Positions 1 through 8,246 are shown, counted from the stretch's first letter. The stretch: 58,521 nt of DNA from Deltaproteobacteria bacterium (GCA_016192705.1 JACPTQ010000006.1:1-58521); one strand, 5' to 3'. Notes: generated by a model not told the origin, from the sequence alone. A program made the numbers and translations.

Positions 1-220
1 TCGTGCTCATCGATTCCTCGACCGGCCGCGTGATGAGCGTCTCTATCTCCTCGGGCCCAACGCCGGCGTACTGCGTCACGACGGAAATCGAAGGGAAATC
101 GATGTCGGGGAGCAAATCGACGCGCAGCCGCGAAAGCGACACGGCGCCGACGACCGTCAAACCCGTGAACAGCATAAAAGTCGCAACGGGCCGGCGAATT
201 GAAAAGGTCGCGAGACTCAA
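1..220 (-). CDS. RND efflux permease, N-terminal fragment
   Basis: Only the first ~73 codons are in the window; the gene runs off the left edge. Translation from a TTG at 218-220 begins MSLATFSIRRPVATFML and continues with a hydrophobic first membrane helix and then LPDIDFPSISV. This is the typical start of AcrB/CusA-type inner-membrane pumps: a short cytoplasmic amphipathic segment, TM1, then the porter domain. The TTG overlaps the TGA stop of the adaptor gene (TTGA), so the two are probably translationally coupled. It would be the proton-driven pump of a tripartite exporter with the adaptor and TolC-like channel upstream. Substrate cannot be told from this fragment. Confidence 0.9.
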   Translation of the reverse strand, partial: MSLATFSIRRPVATFMLFTGLTVVGAVSLSRLRVDLLPDIDFPSISVVTQYAGVGPEEIETLITRPVEESMST

Positions 221-1947
221 TTCTCTCCCTCGACGGCCCGGGCATCGCGAACCCGGCCGCGCTTCTCCTCGGTCGCTCGGGAATCCCCGCGCTTACGGCC
301 GTATTCGGGCTCAGCCCCGCTCTTGTCGCTCTGCCGTCCACCCCAAACTCCGCGCTTGATAAACGTTCCGCTCGGCCGCCTCGTTGGTGGGACCCATTCG
401 AACGGATTCTTCGCCCGAGGCCCCCGCGGCAGCCACCCATCATCCCAGCGTCGCCGCCGCTCCTCCCTCACCCGTCGCGTCTCACCGTCATCGTCCTCGT
501 CCGCGCGCGGCCGAAGCAACCGAAACGTTTTCGGCTTCTCGTCCGCCGCTTCCGCGCCCGCATCCGAATCCGCATCATCGTCGTCGTCGATTGCCCTTCG
601 ACCTCCCGTGCCCGCTCCGCCGTCCGCCTCCGCTCCCGTTTCCGCGTCCGCACCCGCATCCGCCTCCGCTTCCGCTCCGAATCTTCTTTCCGACCCCGGC
701 TTCTCCGTGACTCCGTGTCGCCGTGGTGAATCGTCTCTTCCAGCTCTCGCGACCCGCACCGGGTCGCGATGCCGCAGATTCGCGTGCCCATCCACGATCA
801 CCGCTTCGCCCGCCTCGATCCCTTCGCCGACTTCAACGTCATCTGCCATCGACTTTCCAAGCGTGACCTTCATCTCGCGCGCCGTGACCCGCGGCCGCAT
901 CCCCTTCCACCCAACCGCCACGCGCATCAAAACGGTCTCGCCCTTTTCGGATATCGCTTGCGCGATCGCCGCGCGCGGGACCATCGTCACCCCTTCGCGC
1001 TCTTCGAGCTTAACCTCCGCGCGAACAAACATTCCGGGCGTGATCGGTCGCATCCCGCCCGTCACCTCCGCCTCCACGAGCCGCGTGCGACTCGCCGCAT
1101 CGATCGTCGGCGCCAACCGAACCACGCGCCCCAATAGTCGCTCGCCTCCGAGCGCGTCGATCACCACGTCAACGGCGAGTCCTTCCTTCACATCGCCCGC
1201 TTCCCGCTCCGGCACACGAAACCGCGCAACGAGCGTGTCCGTATCGACGAGCGTTAGAATCGGTGCGCCGGGGGCGACAACGGCTCCCGCGTACAAAAGC
1301 CGCCGCGCGACTTTTCCCGACCACGGTGCGTGCGCCCGCGTCGCGTCGAGCTGAATCCGAAGCACCGCGCTTCGCGCCTGCGCCTGCGCGACCTGTGCCG
1401 TGGCGAGCTCAATTTGCGCCTTCGCCTGATCCCGTCGCGCTTCGAGCGTCTCCTTCTCCTGCACCGGCAAGAGCTCTTTCTTGAAAAGCGGCCCCTTTCG
1501 CTCAAGCTCGCGTTCCCACTGCGTCAGGTCAACTTCGGCGCGCGCGAGCGCCGCCTTCTGCACCACCGTCGACGCCTCGGCCTCGCGCAACTGGCTTCGA
1601 ACGTCGGCGTTTTCAATCTCAGCGATGAGCGCCCCCCGCTCGACCGACTCGCCAAGCAACCCGTTCACATGCGTGAGGCGGCCGCCCAGCTTCATCGCAA
1701 CATCGACCGTCTGCGGCGGCGCAAGCTCGCCCGGGTACGTCTCCTTGCGCACATACGTCCCGACCGTCGCCGCCGCGAGCCTCACCGTCGCGACCCGCAC
1801 CCGCGCCATCGCGCCCCATTTCGCGACCGGCTTCTTGTCGCCTGCGAGTTTGTCACGCACCTTCATCGCGCCAAAGAGAACGCCGCCCACCATCGCGAAC
1901 ACGAGCAAAACCTTCGCGAGAATCTTCGCTTTCGCTTTCGCACTCAC
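217..1947 (-). CDS. RND efflux periplasmic adaptor (HlyD/MFP family) with long charged C-terminal extension
   Basis: 576 residues. Residues ~8-28 form a signal anchor. They are followed by a barrel-sandwich half (around LTHVNGLLGESVERGALIAE), a coiled-coil hairpin (~115-215, rich in Glu/Gln/Ala/Arg), the second lipoyl half (HAPWSGKVARRL) and beta-barrel/membrane-proximal domains to ~403. The family normally stops about here. This protein continues for ~173 residues (404-576), first with an AEAEADAGADAE-type tract, then Asp runs, then an Arg/Trp/Pro-rich tail. The tract is encoded by the repeat at 612-677 and by CACGGAG units at 703-726. The ATG overlaps the stop of the channel gene by 4 nt (ATGA). 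It bridges the pump to the outer-membrane channel. The tail has no function I recognise. Confidence 0.9.
   Translation of the reverse strand: MSAKAKAKILAKVLLVFAMVGGVLFGAMKVRDKLAGDKKPVAKWGAMARVRVATVRLAAATVGTYVRKETYPGELAPPQTVDVAMKLGGRLTHVNGLLGESVERGALIAEIENADVRSQLREAEASTVVQKAALARAEVDLTQWERELERKGPLFKKELLPVQEKETLEARRDQAKAQIELATAQVAQAQARSAVLRIQLDATRAHAPWSGKVARRLLYAGAVVAPGAPILTLVDTDTLVARFRVPEREAGDVKEGLAVDVVIDALGGERLLGRVVRLAPTIDAASRTRLVEAEVTGGMRPITPGMFVRAEVKLEEREGVTMVPRAAIAQAISEKGETVLMRVAVGWKGMRPRVTAREMKVTLGKSMADDVEVGEGIEAGEAVIVDGHANLRHRDPVRVARAGRDDSPRRHGVTEKPGSERRFGAEAEADAGADAETGAEADGGAGTGGRRAIDDDDDADSDAGAEAADEKPKTFRLLRPRADEDDDGETRRVREERRRRWDDGWLPRGPRAKNPFEWVPPTRRPSGTFIKRGVWGGRQSDKSGAEPEYGRKRGDSRATEEKRGRVRDARAVEGEN
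602..731 (-). repeat. Composite repeat inside the adaptor gene: CACGGAG units followed by a (GCGGNN)n tract
   Basis: On the plus strand CTCCGTG occurs at 703-709 and 711-717, followed by GCCGTGG at 720-726, so the units are spaced about 8 nt. On the minus strand they read CACGGAG. A short purine-rich spacer then leads into a hexanucleotide tract in 6-nt register at 612-677 (plus strand CCGCNN). The whole unit is in frame and encodes the start of the adaptor's C-terminal extension. The same arrangement occurs in nusA (48698-48809). Confidence 0.75.
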
Positions 1948-3323
1948 GGCTTCAGAGGCTCCTTCGCTTTCGCGGGCGGTTCCGCTTCGGTGTCCGTTTC
2001 GACCAAATCCGCCCCGATCGCACGGAGCAGGTTGACCCGCGCGAGGTCCCGATTCAACTCCTCGCGCACGACCGCAACCCCCGCATTAAAGAGCGCCGCG
2101 TTCGCATCGACAATCTCAACCGCCGTCGCGAGCCCCGCGCTGATGCGGGCGCGCACCGCCGCGTCGTTCTCTTCGGCGAGCGCCTTCTCGTCGCGACTCG
2201 CCTTAAGCGCCGCCTCAGCCGCCTTCAAATCGTTCTGCGCCACGCGCACCTCGCGCCCAATGTCGCGCCGCAAGCGCCGCTCGCGCAACTCCGCCTCGCG
2301 CAACTCCGATTGGCGCAGCTTCACATCGAGGTACCGCTGGCCACCATCGAAAATCGTCCACGCGAGGTTGACCGTGAGGTTCCAGCTTCCGATGTCGCCG
2401 CTGAATCCTGTCGACTCCGTGAGTTTCATGTTGCCGACGAGCGACAACGAGGGGAAAAGCCCAAACCGAATCTCCTGGATCGCGTTTCGCGCCGCGGCGA
2501 TCTCGAGGCGGGTCGCTTTTACATCGGTGCGTCGCGCGAGCGCCGTCGCGATCAGCGCATCAGACGACGCCGCCGGCACCCTTGGCAACGGCGGTGTTTC
2601 GACGCGAAATGGCCCCGTCACGCCCGACAAAAACGAAAGCGCCTCAACCGCTGATTTGACGGCGAGATCCGCAAGCTCGCGATCGCGCTCGGCGCGAACG
2701 AGATCGATTTTTACGCGTCGCAGCGCGAGCGGAATCGTGTGCCCGGCTTTCACCTGGTGCTCGATCCCCGTGACATACTCTTTCGCCGTTAAAACCGCCT
2801 GCTCCGCAACGCGAAGTCGCTCTTCCGCCGCAAGCACCGCGAAGTACGCTCGCGCAATGGCAATCGCAAGCTCGGCCCCCGTGAACGACGCCACCTCGGC
2901 CGCGCCTTCTTCGACGCGCAACGACTTCTGAATGTAAGGGATGGTGCGCGCGTCAAAGAGCGGCATCGCGAACGTACCCGTTGCGCCGAACTGGTCTTGC
3001 TTTTGAATGACGATCGGCGCGCCGCCCGACGTGAACGCGATCTCCTTGTTGTAATGCGTGAAGGTGCCGCCGGCCGTCAGCGTCGGCACGAGCGCCGCAA
3101 TCGCCTTTCGGGTCGCAATCTTCGCGCGAATCACGCGCTCACGCGCCGTGGCGATATCTTCGTTTCGCTTAAGCCCCTCGCGCACGGCGTCACGCAATGT
3201 GAGAACGCGCGGCGCCGGTGCTTCGTCCGAGGCGGCCTGAACAGCAGGTGCCGCCCCAAGAACCGCTATGGTCACTCCCAGCGCGCGCCCGACACCCCGG
3301 ATTCGATCATCGATTCCAAACAC
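1944..3323 (-). CDS. TolC-family outer-membrane efflux protein
   Basis: 459 residues starting at GTG 3321-3323. An N-terminal hydrophobic stretch (RALGVTIAVLGAAPAVQA) looks like a cleavable signal peptide. The mature part is two homologous long-helix repeats typical of outer-membrane channel tunnels, e.g. LTLRDAVREGLKRNEDIATARERV and, later, the second-repeat LRQSELREAELRERRLRRDIGREV region with many Ala/Glu/Arg heptads. First gene of the channel-adaptor-permease operon, with 4-nt overlap into the adaptor. It would form the trimeric channel of the exporter. No clear Shine-Dalgarno precedes the GTG. A promoter candidate lies 10 nt upstream. Confidence 0.9.
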   Translation of the reverse strand: MFGIDDRIRGVGRALGVTIAVLGAAPAVQAASDEAPAPRVLTLRDAVREGLKRNEDIATARERVIRAKIATRKAIAALVPTLTAGGTFTHYNKEIAFTSGGAPIVIQKQDQFGATGTFAMPLFDARTIPYIQKSLRVEEGAAEVASFTGAELAIAIARAYFAVLAAEERLRVAEQAVLTAKEYVTGIEHQVKAGHTIPLALRRVKIDLVRAERDRELADLAVKSAVEALSFLSGVTGPFRVETPPLPRVPAASSDALIATALARRTDVKATRLEIAAARNAIQEIRFGLFPSLSLVGNMKLTESTGFSGDIGSWNLTVNLAWTIFDGGQRYLDVKLRQSELREAELRERRLRRDIGREVRVAQNDLKAAEAALKASRDEKALAEENDAAVRARISAGLATAVEIVDANAALFNAGVAVVREELNRDLARVNLLRAIGADLVETDTEAEPPAKAKEPLKP

Positions 3324-3333
3324 GAGTCTTGAT

Positions 3334-3363
3334 GAAATACGGCTGCATCGCGCACGCTGTCAA
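3334..3363 (-). promoter_or_regulatory. Sigma-70-like promoter candidate for the RND operon
   Basis: Read on the minus strand: TTGACA (perfect -35) at 3363-3358, an 18-nt spacer, then TATTTC at 3339-3334, 10 nt before the GTG start of the channel gene. The -10 is weak, so the call rests mostly on the -35 and spacing. Confidence 0.45.
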
Positions 3364-3400
3364 CGGGCGATGGTCCGCGAATCGATCGTCGCTCGCGCTT

Positions 3401-3562
3401 CCGCTCCCGCGCCCGCATCCGCTACCGCTACCGCACCCGCGCCCGCATCCGCTACCGCTACCGCACCCGCACCCGCACCCGCACCCGCTTCCGCGCCCCC
3501 AACCGCTCCCGCGCCCGCTTCCGCGCCCGCAACCGCACCCGCTTCCGCGCCCGCTCCCGCTT
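3401..3562. repeat. (CCGCNN)27 hexanucleotide tract, intergenic
   Basis: 27 consecutive hexamers of form CCGCNN in unbroken 6-nt register; only the unit at 3497 departs (CCCCAA). The two variable bases are mostly TT, TC, GC, AT, TA, AC or AA. It fills most of the 347-nt gap between the RND operon and the first four-helix-bundle gene. It can be read as alternating-residue peptides in every frame, so the ORFs across it are not evidence of a gene. Sister tracts: 4439-4534, 5944-6051, 612-677 and 48762-48809. Confidence 0.9.
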
Positions 3563-3670
3563 TCCTTCGTTCGCGCCTCCTTTCTTGCCCTTGCCTCACG
3601 GGCTTGCCCTGACGCTTCGCGCCTTTTGGGCGAAAGCCCGTTCGGCTGCGGGCTTCGAAAGGAGTCCTTC

Positions 3671-4012
3671 ATGTCTCATCGGTTCATTGCTCTCGACGTC
3701 GCGTTTCAGCTTGCCGCTTCCGTCCGGCCCCTGCTCGATTCGCTTCGTCGCATAGATCGCAATCTCGAAGATCAGCTGCGGCGCGCAACGGCGTCGGTGG
3801 TTTTGAATTTGGCGGAGGGCGACGGAAAAAGTTCCCTTCGCGATCAAGCCCGCTACTTTGAGATAGCCCGCGGGAGTTGTCGCGAAGCTCGCGCAGCCCT
3901 GAAGCTCGCGGCGATATGGGGATACATCGACGACACGCAGGTCGCTGCGCTCGACACATTGGCCGATCGCTTGTGCGCGCTGCTCTCGCGACTTATCCAA
4001 CGAGTCGCGTGA
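3671..4012 (+). CDS. Four-helix bundle protein (23S rRNA intervening-sequence/bAvd-like family)
   Basis: 113 residues from ATG 3671, preceded by AAAGGAG at good spacing. The sequence shows the family pattern: LRRIDRNLEDQLRRATASV, then LNLAEGDGKSSLRDQARYFE, then IARGSCREARAALKLA. Small proteins of this type occur inside 23S rRNA intervening sequences, as accessory proteins (Avd) of diversity-generating retroelements, and as orphan genes; their basic helical bundle can bind nucleic acid. Here no rRNA or reverse transcriptase is nearby. The 3' end overlaps by 20 nt the 3' end of a second, convergent copy. An inverted repeat (GAAAGCCCG / CGGGCTTC) lies just upstream at ~3631-3660. Confidence 0.85.
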   Translation: MSHRFIALDVAFQLAASVRPLLDSLRRIDRNLEDQLRRATASVVLNLAEGDGKSSLRDQARYFEIARGSCREARAALKLAAIWGYIDDTQVAALDTLADRLCALLSRLIQRVA

Positions 4013-4351
4013 GCATCGCGATAACTCGCGAAAGCAGGTTGCCGAGTTCGCCTGGCGCATCGTCAATAAGGTCGAGCAATGCCGCCGATTCACACGCCTC
4101 GCCGCGGGCAATCGCATAGCAGCGGCGCTTGTCAGCTCGGGCCACTCGCCCAGCACCCTCGGCAACACATTGGTGAGGACCGACAACGACGCACGCCGAA
4201 ACTGATCTCGAAGCGCAGCATTCGCGATCGGGAGCCGCTGTGCCAGCCGAGCAAAGTCGCGAGCGACACGGAAGCAATCGAGGCGTTCGAGCGAGGCGGT
4301 AGCGGAAACGGTTGCGGTCGGGGTAGCGATTGCGGAATCGGGAAGCGGCAT
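3993..4351 (-). pseudogene. Four-helix bundle protein, frameshifted
   Basis: Starts at ATG 4351 with AAAGGAG 5 nt upstream. An N-terminal low-complexity part (ATPTATVSATAS) is encoded by the CCGCNN-type repeat. The family match then runs FRVARDFARLAQRLP to LRDQFRRASLSVLTN. At 4168-4165 the minus strand reads AATGTGTTGCC, where one GT removed would give N-V-A and continue into AEGAGRVARADKRRCYAIA and LLDLIDDAPGELGN, ending at 3993. The second half is in the +2 frame. So one GT dinucleotide duplication (or a sequencing error) breaks an otherwise complete gene. It is convergent with, and about as long as, the intact copy at 3671-4012. Confidence 0.75.
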
Positions 4352-4438
4352 AGGATCTCCTTTCGAAAGCGTGAGCCGAACCTTTCGGCCCCTAACCGAA
4401 GGTGGGCCGAAAGTGAGGCGAGCCGGAGAAAGCAGAAC

Positions 4439-4534
4439 CCGCTTCCGCTACCGCCCCCGCATCCGCTACCGCCTCCGCAACCGCATCCGCAACCGCATCC
4501 GCTTCCGCTCCCGCATCCGCTACCGCCCCCGCTC
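4439..4534. repeat. (CCGCNN)16 hexanucleotide tract, intergenic
   Basis: Sixteen perfect hexamers of form CCGCNN in register. It lies on the far side of the four-helix-bundle pair from the 3401-3562 tract and in the same orientation. The pair is therefore bracketed by the two tracts. The 444-nt gap 4352-4795 contains this tract and the phased array at 4585-4722; I see no gene in it. Confidence 0.9.
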
Positions 4535-4584
4535 CCCCAGTCACCCGAAAACACTCAATTATTTCAACCTGGAGCCAAATTGTT

Positions 4585-4722
4585 GCGCAACGGGAGCCCC
4601 CCGCGATGAAACAAATGCCCCGCAGCGTGAAACAAACGCCGATCCGCTTGCAACAACCGCCTACGCCCGTGAAACAATCGACGCGCGAATTGAAACAATC
4701 GCGTTCTGGGGTGAAACAATCG
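4585..4722. repeat. 21-bp-phased TGAAACA array
   Basis: Six 12-nt cores related to GTGAAACAATCG begin at 4606, 4627, 4648, 4669, 4690 and 4711, exactly 21 nt apart. A degenerate seventh is at 4585 (GCGCAACGGGAG). Between cores the 9 nt differ. The period is two helical turns and also 7 codons, so any frame gives a heptapeptide repeat (plus strand VKQSxxx; minus strand RLFHxxx). It lies 74 nt beyond the stop of the esterase gene. It is not CRISPR: the cores are too short and there are no constant-length unique spacers. Confidence 0.85.
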
Positions 4723-4795
4723 TCGCGTCGCCGGGCAGATCCAGGATACCGACGAGCCCCCAGATCGCAATCGATCGTGCGGAAAACTCGCCGCC

Positions 4796-6124
4796 CTACG
4801 GCATCGCAGCCAAGCGCGCGCGGAGCCAAGCGATCGATTCGTCGGTTCGCAAGTCTTTGCGCGCGAGGACGCCGAACGCGGTTGTGAGGTGCGTGCCGCC
4901 GGGCACAACTTGATAGTCGATCACCATGCCGCCAAGTCGTAGAGCCGCGACAAGTTGGTCCGTGAGCGACTGCATGACGGTTGTGTCGGCTGTGCCTTGA
5001 TAGATGCGAATCGGCGCCGATTGCGTAAACGCGCGCACAGCGTTTGTCTCGAACGCATCGTGCACAAACCCGTAAACGCCCCAAACGCGGTATCGATACG
5101 CCGCGAGAAACGCGGGATCGAACACGTCGGCCGGGTCTTCGGGGAATGAATTGAGAAGCGTCGCGCCGCCGGTCGGCGACCAGAGGCAGAGCGTCGTCAT
5201 GAGGTCGTCGATGCGCGCGGCCATCGCGGGCGTCCAAAGCGTCGCGCTCGTCGGCCACGAATAGAACTTCGACCAGGCATAAATGAGCATCGCGTGCATC
5301 GAGATGTGCGGGCCGGAGACCCAAACGCCGGGCGACCAGTGCGCCTCCCAAACCGCCGCGGGTGCCGTCGCCCCGAACGCGCGCACATCGAGGTCGGGGG
5401 CATACGACGCGTGAAGCGCCGCGGCCGCGAGCGTCGCGTGACCGCCCTGTGAGAGGCCCGCCATTGCGAATCGCCCAGACGTCGCGACACCCAACCCCCG
5501 TGCCAATTCCCGTGCGGCACGCAGCGCGTCGAGCGCACTCGTCCCCTCGACCCGCGACACAAGGTACGGGTGAAGCCCCGGCGTCCCGAGCCCCGGGTAA
5601 TCGACCGCGACGCCGATAAACCCGCGCGCGCCAAAAAGCCCCGCGTGTCCCGCGCCCAAGACCGTCGCGCTCGGCGCACACGGATCGTCGAGCCCAATCG
5701 TTCCGTGGTTGTTGCCGACGATGTGGAAACCAGCCACGGGCGGCGCGCCCGTCAACTCTTGTGGGATCGTGATTGTCGCCGTCGACTCGCGGCCGTCGGT
5801 CGCGTACCGCGCTATATAGATGTCGTAGCCGTTTTCAATCGCAACGTCGCGATCGACATACGTCGCAAGCACCGCGCGGCTGAATCGCCCAATAAACTTC
5901 ACCGCGCGCAGGCACCCATTTGTCGCGCATGCTGGGTCTCCAACCGCACCCGCATCGACACCCGCATCTGCTACCGCATCCGCATCCGCAACCGGAACCG
6001 CAACAGGGCCCGCGCCGACGCCCGCATCCGCAACCGCGCCCGCAACCGCGCCGCACCCCAGAACAGCAACGCCGCCGAGCAACAGTGCGCCCCGAGCGTA
6101 AAGACCACGGCTCCTCAAAAACAT
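4796..6124 (-). CDS. Secreted lipase/esterase-like alpha/beta hydrolase, lipoprotein
   Basis: 442 residues. Residues 1-24 are a lipoprotein signal (LLLGGVAVLGC, Cys24). Residues 25-62 are a low-complexity AGAVADAG/VPVADADAV linker encoded by a CCGCNN tract. The hydrolase domain follows. The nucleophile elbow is GLSQGG (Ser225); the likely acid is Asp380 in QGTADTTV and the base His412 in VPGGTHLT. The pattern resembles the secretory lipase (LIP) family: a substrate-binding lid region follows the elbow, and the TADTTV motif precedes the His. It probably hydrolyses ester or lipid substrates at the cell surface. It is followed by the 21-bp array. No strong ribosome site precedes the ATG. Confidence 0.8.
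   Translation of the reverse strand: MFLRSRGLYARGALLLGGVAVLGCGAVAGAVADAGVGAGPVAVPVADADAVADAGVDAGAVGDPACATNGCLRAVKFIGRFSRAVLATYVDRDVAIENGYDIYIARYATDGRESTATITIPQELTGAPPVAGFHIVGNNHGTIGLDDPCAPSATVLGAGHAGLFGARGFIGVAVDYPGLGTPGLHPYLVSRVEGTSALDALRAARELARGLGVATSGRFAMAGLSQGGHATLAAAALHASYAPDLDVRAFGATAPAAVWEAHWSPGVWVSGPHISMHAMLIYAWSKFYSWPTSATLWTPAMAARIDDLMTTLCLWSPTGGATLLNSFPEDPADVFDPAFLAAYRYRVWGVYGFVHDAFETNAVRAFTQSAPIRIYQGTADTTVMQSLTDQLVAALRLGGMVIDYQVVPGGTHLTTAFGVLARKDLRTDESIAWLRARLAAMP
5944..6051 (-). repeat. CCGCNN-type hexanucleotide tract within the esterase linker
   Basis: About 18 units in 6-nt register on the plus strand, more degenerate than the intergenic tracts (units such as CGACAC, CTGCTA, CCGGAA). 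Because 6 is a multiple of 3 it reads through the esterase frame as alternating Ala-X dipeptides, giving the linker between the lipidated Cys24 and the hydrolase domain. Confidence 0.75.
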
Positions 6125-6166
6125 CGAATCAACAAAATGCCAAATCGCGGCCCATTCGTAAAGGGT

Positions 6167-8209
6167 CTATCGGTGCCGCCACGCCCTAAACTTTGCGCGA
6201 ACCCCCCAAAGCACGAGCGCAAGTGCGAAAAGGATCGCGAGCCCACTCACAATCAGGCTTGGCACGAGATACGGCGGCTGATACTGCAAAACGACGTCGT
6301 GTCGACCGCTCGAAAGCTCGAACGCCGTCAACCCGTGCGCCGTCCGCCGCGTTTCGTGCGGCGCTCCATCAACCGTGAGCTTCCAATTCGGCGTGAACGG
6401 CGAACTCCACACAAACTCGGCGACATCAGCGCTGAGCAAAACTTCAACCTCGGCGCTCGCCGTCGTGAGCCGCCGAATCGTGATCTCGTCAGCCATCGCC
6501 ATTGCCGGTTTGCCGTCTCGTTCCGTCGGATAGAAAACGTGATCGAGCCGATCTCGAAGCGCTCTGTCACCCGCAAGCCGAACACCGACGGGGTGCGCAA
6601 AAGGTTGGTACGCGACGACGGCCGGCTGTTTCGCAAAGTACTGGCTTTTCTCCCGAGGTGCCGACATCAATCGCCGGTTTTCCGCCGGTCCGAAACCCGC
6701 AACCTTCAGCCTTTCGTTTTCGGCGATGACAGCTGGAGACGGCCTCACATTGATGCGCCCACTCAAACGCACGTATTGAAAAGACGTCGACACAAGTTCG
6801 ACAAGGCACAAAAGCAGAACAGTTTTCGCGACGGGCAAGCGCACGCGATGGCGCAAAACAAACGCGACGGCGAGAAACCCTAAAAAAGTCCAGATCTGCG
6901 GGAACTCGATGAATCGCGAAATGTCGGGCGACCGCGCGTCTCCCGTAAGCAGAAGGACCGGCGACGCCGCCACCATAAGAACGACCGCTGCGATCGCCGG
7001 CCGCGGTTCATCCGCGTCAAAGAAGCGTCGCGCTCCCGCTGCGGCGAGCGCCGCCAGGAAAAACACGACCGTCCCCGCATGCCAACCGTGGTATCGAATC
7101 TGATCGAAAAACGGGATCGCCCCAGTCAGAAAACGTCCCGGCCACCACTCCCGCGACAGCATCGCGCAAAAAGCGACCACCGCCATCACCAACAAAAGCG
7201 CGACACGCCGATCCCGTCGCACGCCCAACGCCGCGTACACAACGAAGAAGAGTCCAATCGCGCCGATGAAAAGCGCCGCGATGTGCGCCCGCTCGGGACC
7301 GCGCGCGACAAACGACGACAGGCCGTTTGGAAAAAGGAGTGAGCGAAGCGACCCGAGTTGGGCCGAGCCCTCGAACGGGTCGACCTTTGTTTCGCGGATT
7401 TGCGTCATGTCGAGGTTGTAATGGTGCCAAGCTTCAAGGATTGGGAAGTTAAAGATGGCGACAAACAGGGCGACCCCCGCGAGGGCAAAAAGGACTCCAC
7501 GCAGAACGGCACGCAGGTTCGTCGGGCCGCCCGTCGCGAGGCGTTCAGCCAAAACGAACACCGCGATGAACTGGGCCGCAACGAAGTTTACGCCGAGATA
7601 ACCAGCCGTAAACATCTGCCACGCCGCAAGCGCAATGACGCCAATCCCGCTCGGCCGCCCTTCGAGGGCGAGCCGACCACCCAGCGCGAGCCATGGAAAC
7701 CCAGCGAGACTCGCAATCCCCTCGACGTTGATAGGAGCCTGGATCGCTTGGTATTGCGACAATCCAAACAGAACTGCACCGAGCAGTGTCGGCATTTTCC
7801 CCGCGAAACCCCGAAGCCAAAGGACCATTCCGATAACGCCGAAGAGATGCGTGAGGAGCACCTCACAGAAAAACGAGCCAAACCCGTAAACTCCGAAGAG
7901 CGAAATCCCAGCGACGAGTGGCGATAAACTGGTCGCGGTCGCGGGCGAAACGAAGGGTCCACCCGCGAACGACCAGTGGTCCCAAAGCGGCATGACGCCA
8001 TCAGAGAGGGCGGTGCTGACGAGGACGCGCAGCGGGTACGACAGGTGATAGTTGTCGTGATAGATGCCGCGCGCGAACGGAACAAGGTCGGCGACGACGA
8101 TGAAAGCCGCAGCCTCGATTGTGAGGACAGCGACGATGAACCACGGGCCCACGTCGCACGGCCGGCGTTCACCCGTGGCAATCTCGCCAGAAACTCCTCG
8201 GCCGCTCAC
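6167..8209 (-). CDS. YfhO-like polytopic membrane protein
   Basis: 680 residues from GTG 8207-8209. An N-terminal helix is followed by an extracytoplasmic loop containing FARGIYHDNYHLSYPLR and WDHWSFAGGPF. About a dozen membrane helices follow, then a C-terminal soluble domain with FTPNWKLTVDGAPHE, FELSSGRHDVVLQYQPPY, and a last helix. That Trp-x-x-x-V-D-G plus G-x-H-x-V-x-x-x-Y-x-P ending is characteristic of YfhO-type proteins, which belong to the GT-C-like superfamily and are linked to glycosylation of cell-wall polymers. Start context: AGGGTA at 8216-8221 (TACCCT on the minus strand) lies 6 nt before the GTG and there is no Shine-Dalgarno. Enzymatic activity is inferred only from family. 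Confidence 0.8.
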   Translation of the reverse strand: MSGRGVSGEIATGERRPCDVGPWFIVAVLTIEAAAFIVVADLVPFARGIYHDNYHLSYPLRVLVSTALSDGVMPLWDHWSFAGGPFVSPATATSLSPLVAGISLFGVYGFGSFFCEVLLTHLFGVIGMVLWLRGFAGKMPTLLGAVLFGLSQYQAIQAPINVEGIASLAGFPWLALGGRLALEGRPSGIGVIALAAWQMFTAGYLGVNFVAAQFIAVFVLAERLATGGPTNLRAVLRGVLFALAGVALFVAIFNFPILEAWHHYNLDMTQIRETKVDPFEGSAQLGSLRSLLFPNGLSSFVARGPERAHIAALFIGAIGLFFVVYAALGVRRDRRVALLLVMAVVAFCAMLSREWWPGRFLTGAIPFFDQIRYHGWHAGTVVFFLAALAAAGARRFFDADEPRPAIAAVVLMVAASPVLLLTGDARSPDISRFIEFPQIWTFLGFLAVAFVLRHRVRLPVAKTVLLLCLVELVSTSFQYVRLSGRINVRPSPAVIAENERLKVAGFGPAENRRLMSAPREKSQYFAKQPAVVAYQPFAHPVGVRLAGDRALRDRLDHVFYPTERDGKPAMAMADEITIRRLTTASAEVEVLLSADVAEFVWSSPFTPNWKLTVDGAPHETRRTAHGLTAFELSSGRHDVVLQYQPPYLVPSLIVSGLAILFALALVLWGVRAKFRAWRHR

Positions 8210-8246
8210 GGACGTAGGGTAAGCGAGCTGTGACGCGAGGATCAGC

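Noticed and set aside
1330-2931. 533-codon plus-strand ORF over the efflux genes
   Set aside because: Antisense shadow of the adaptor and TolC-like genes; no family similarity.
3401-4534. Diversity-generating retroelement (because of Avd-like four-helix proteins)
   Set aside because: No reverse transcriptase, template repeat or variable protein was found in the window.
4585-4722. CRISPR array
   Set aside because: Cores are 12 nt with 9-nt spacers, cas genes are absent, and the period is exactly 21 bp.
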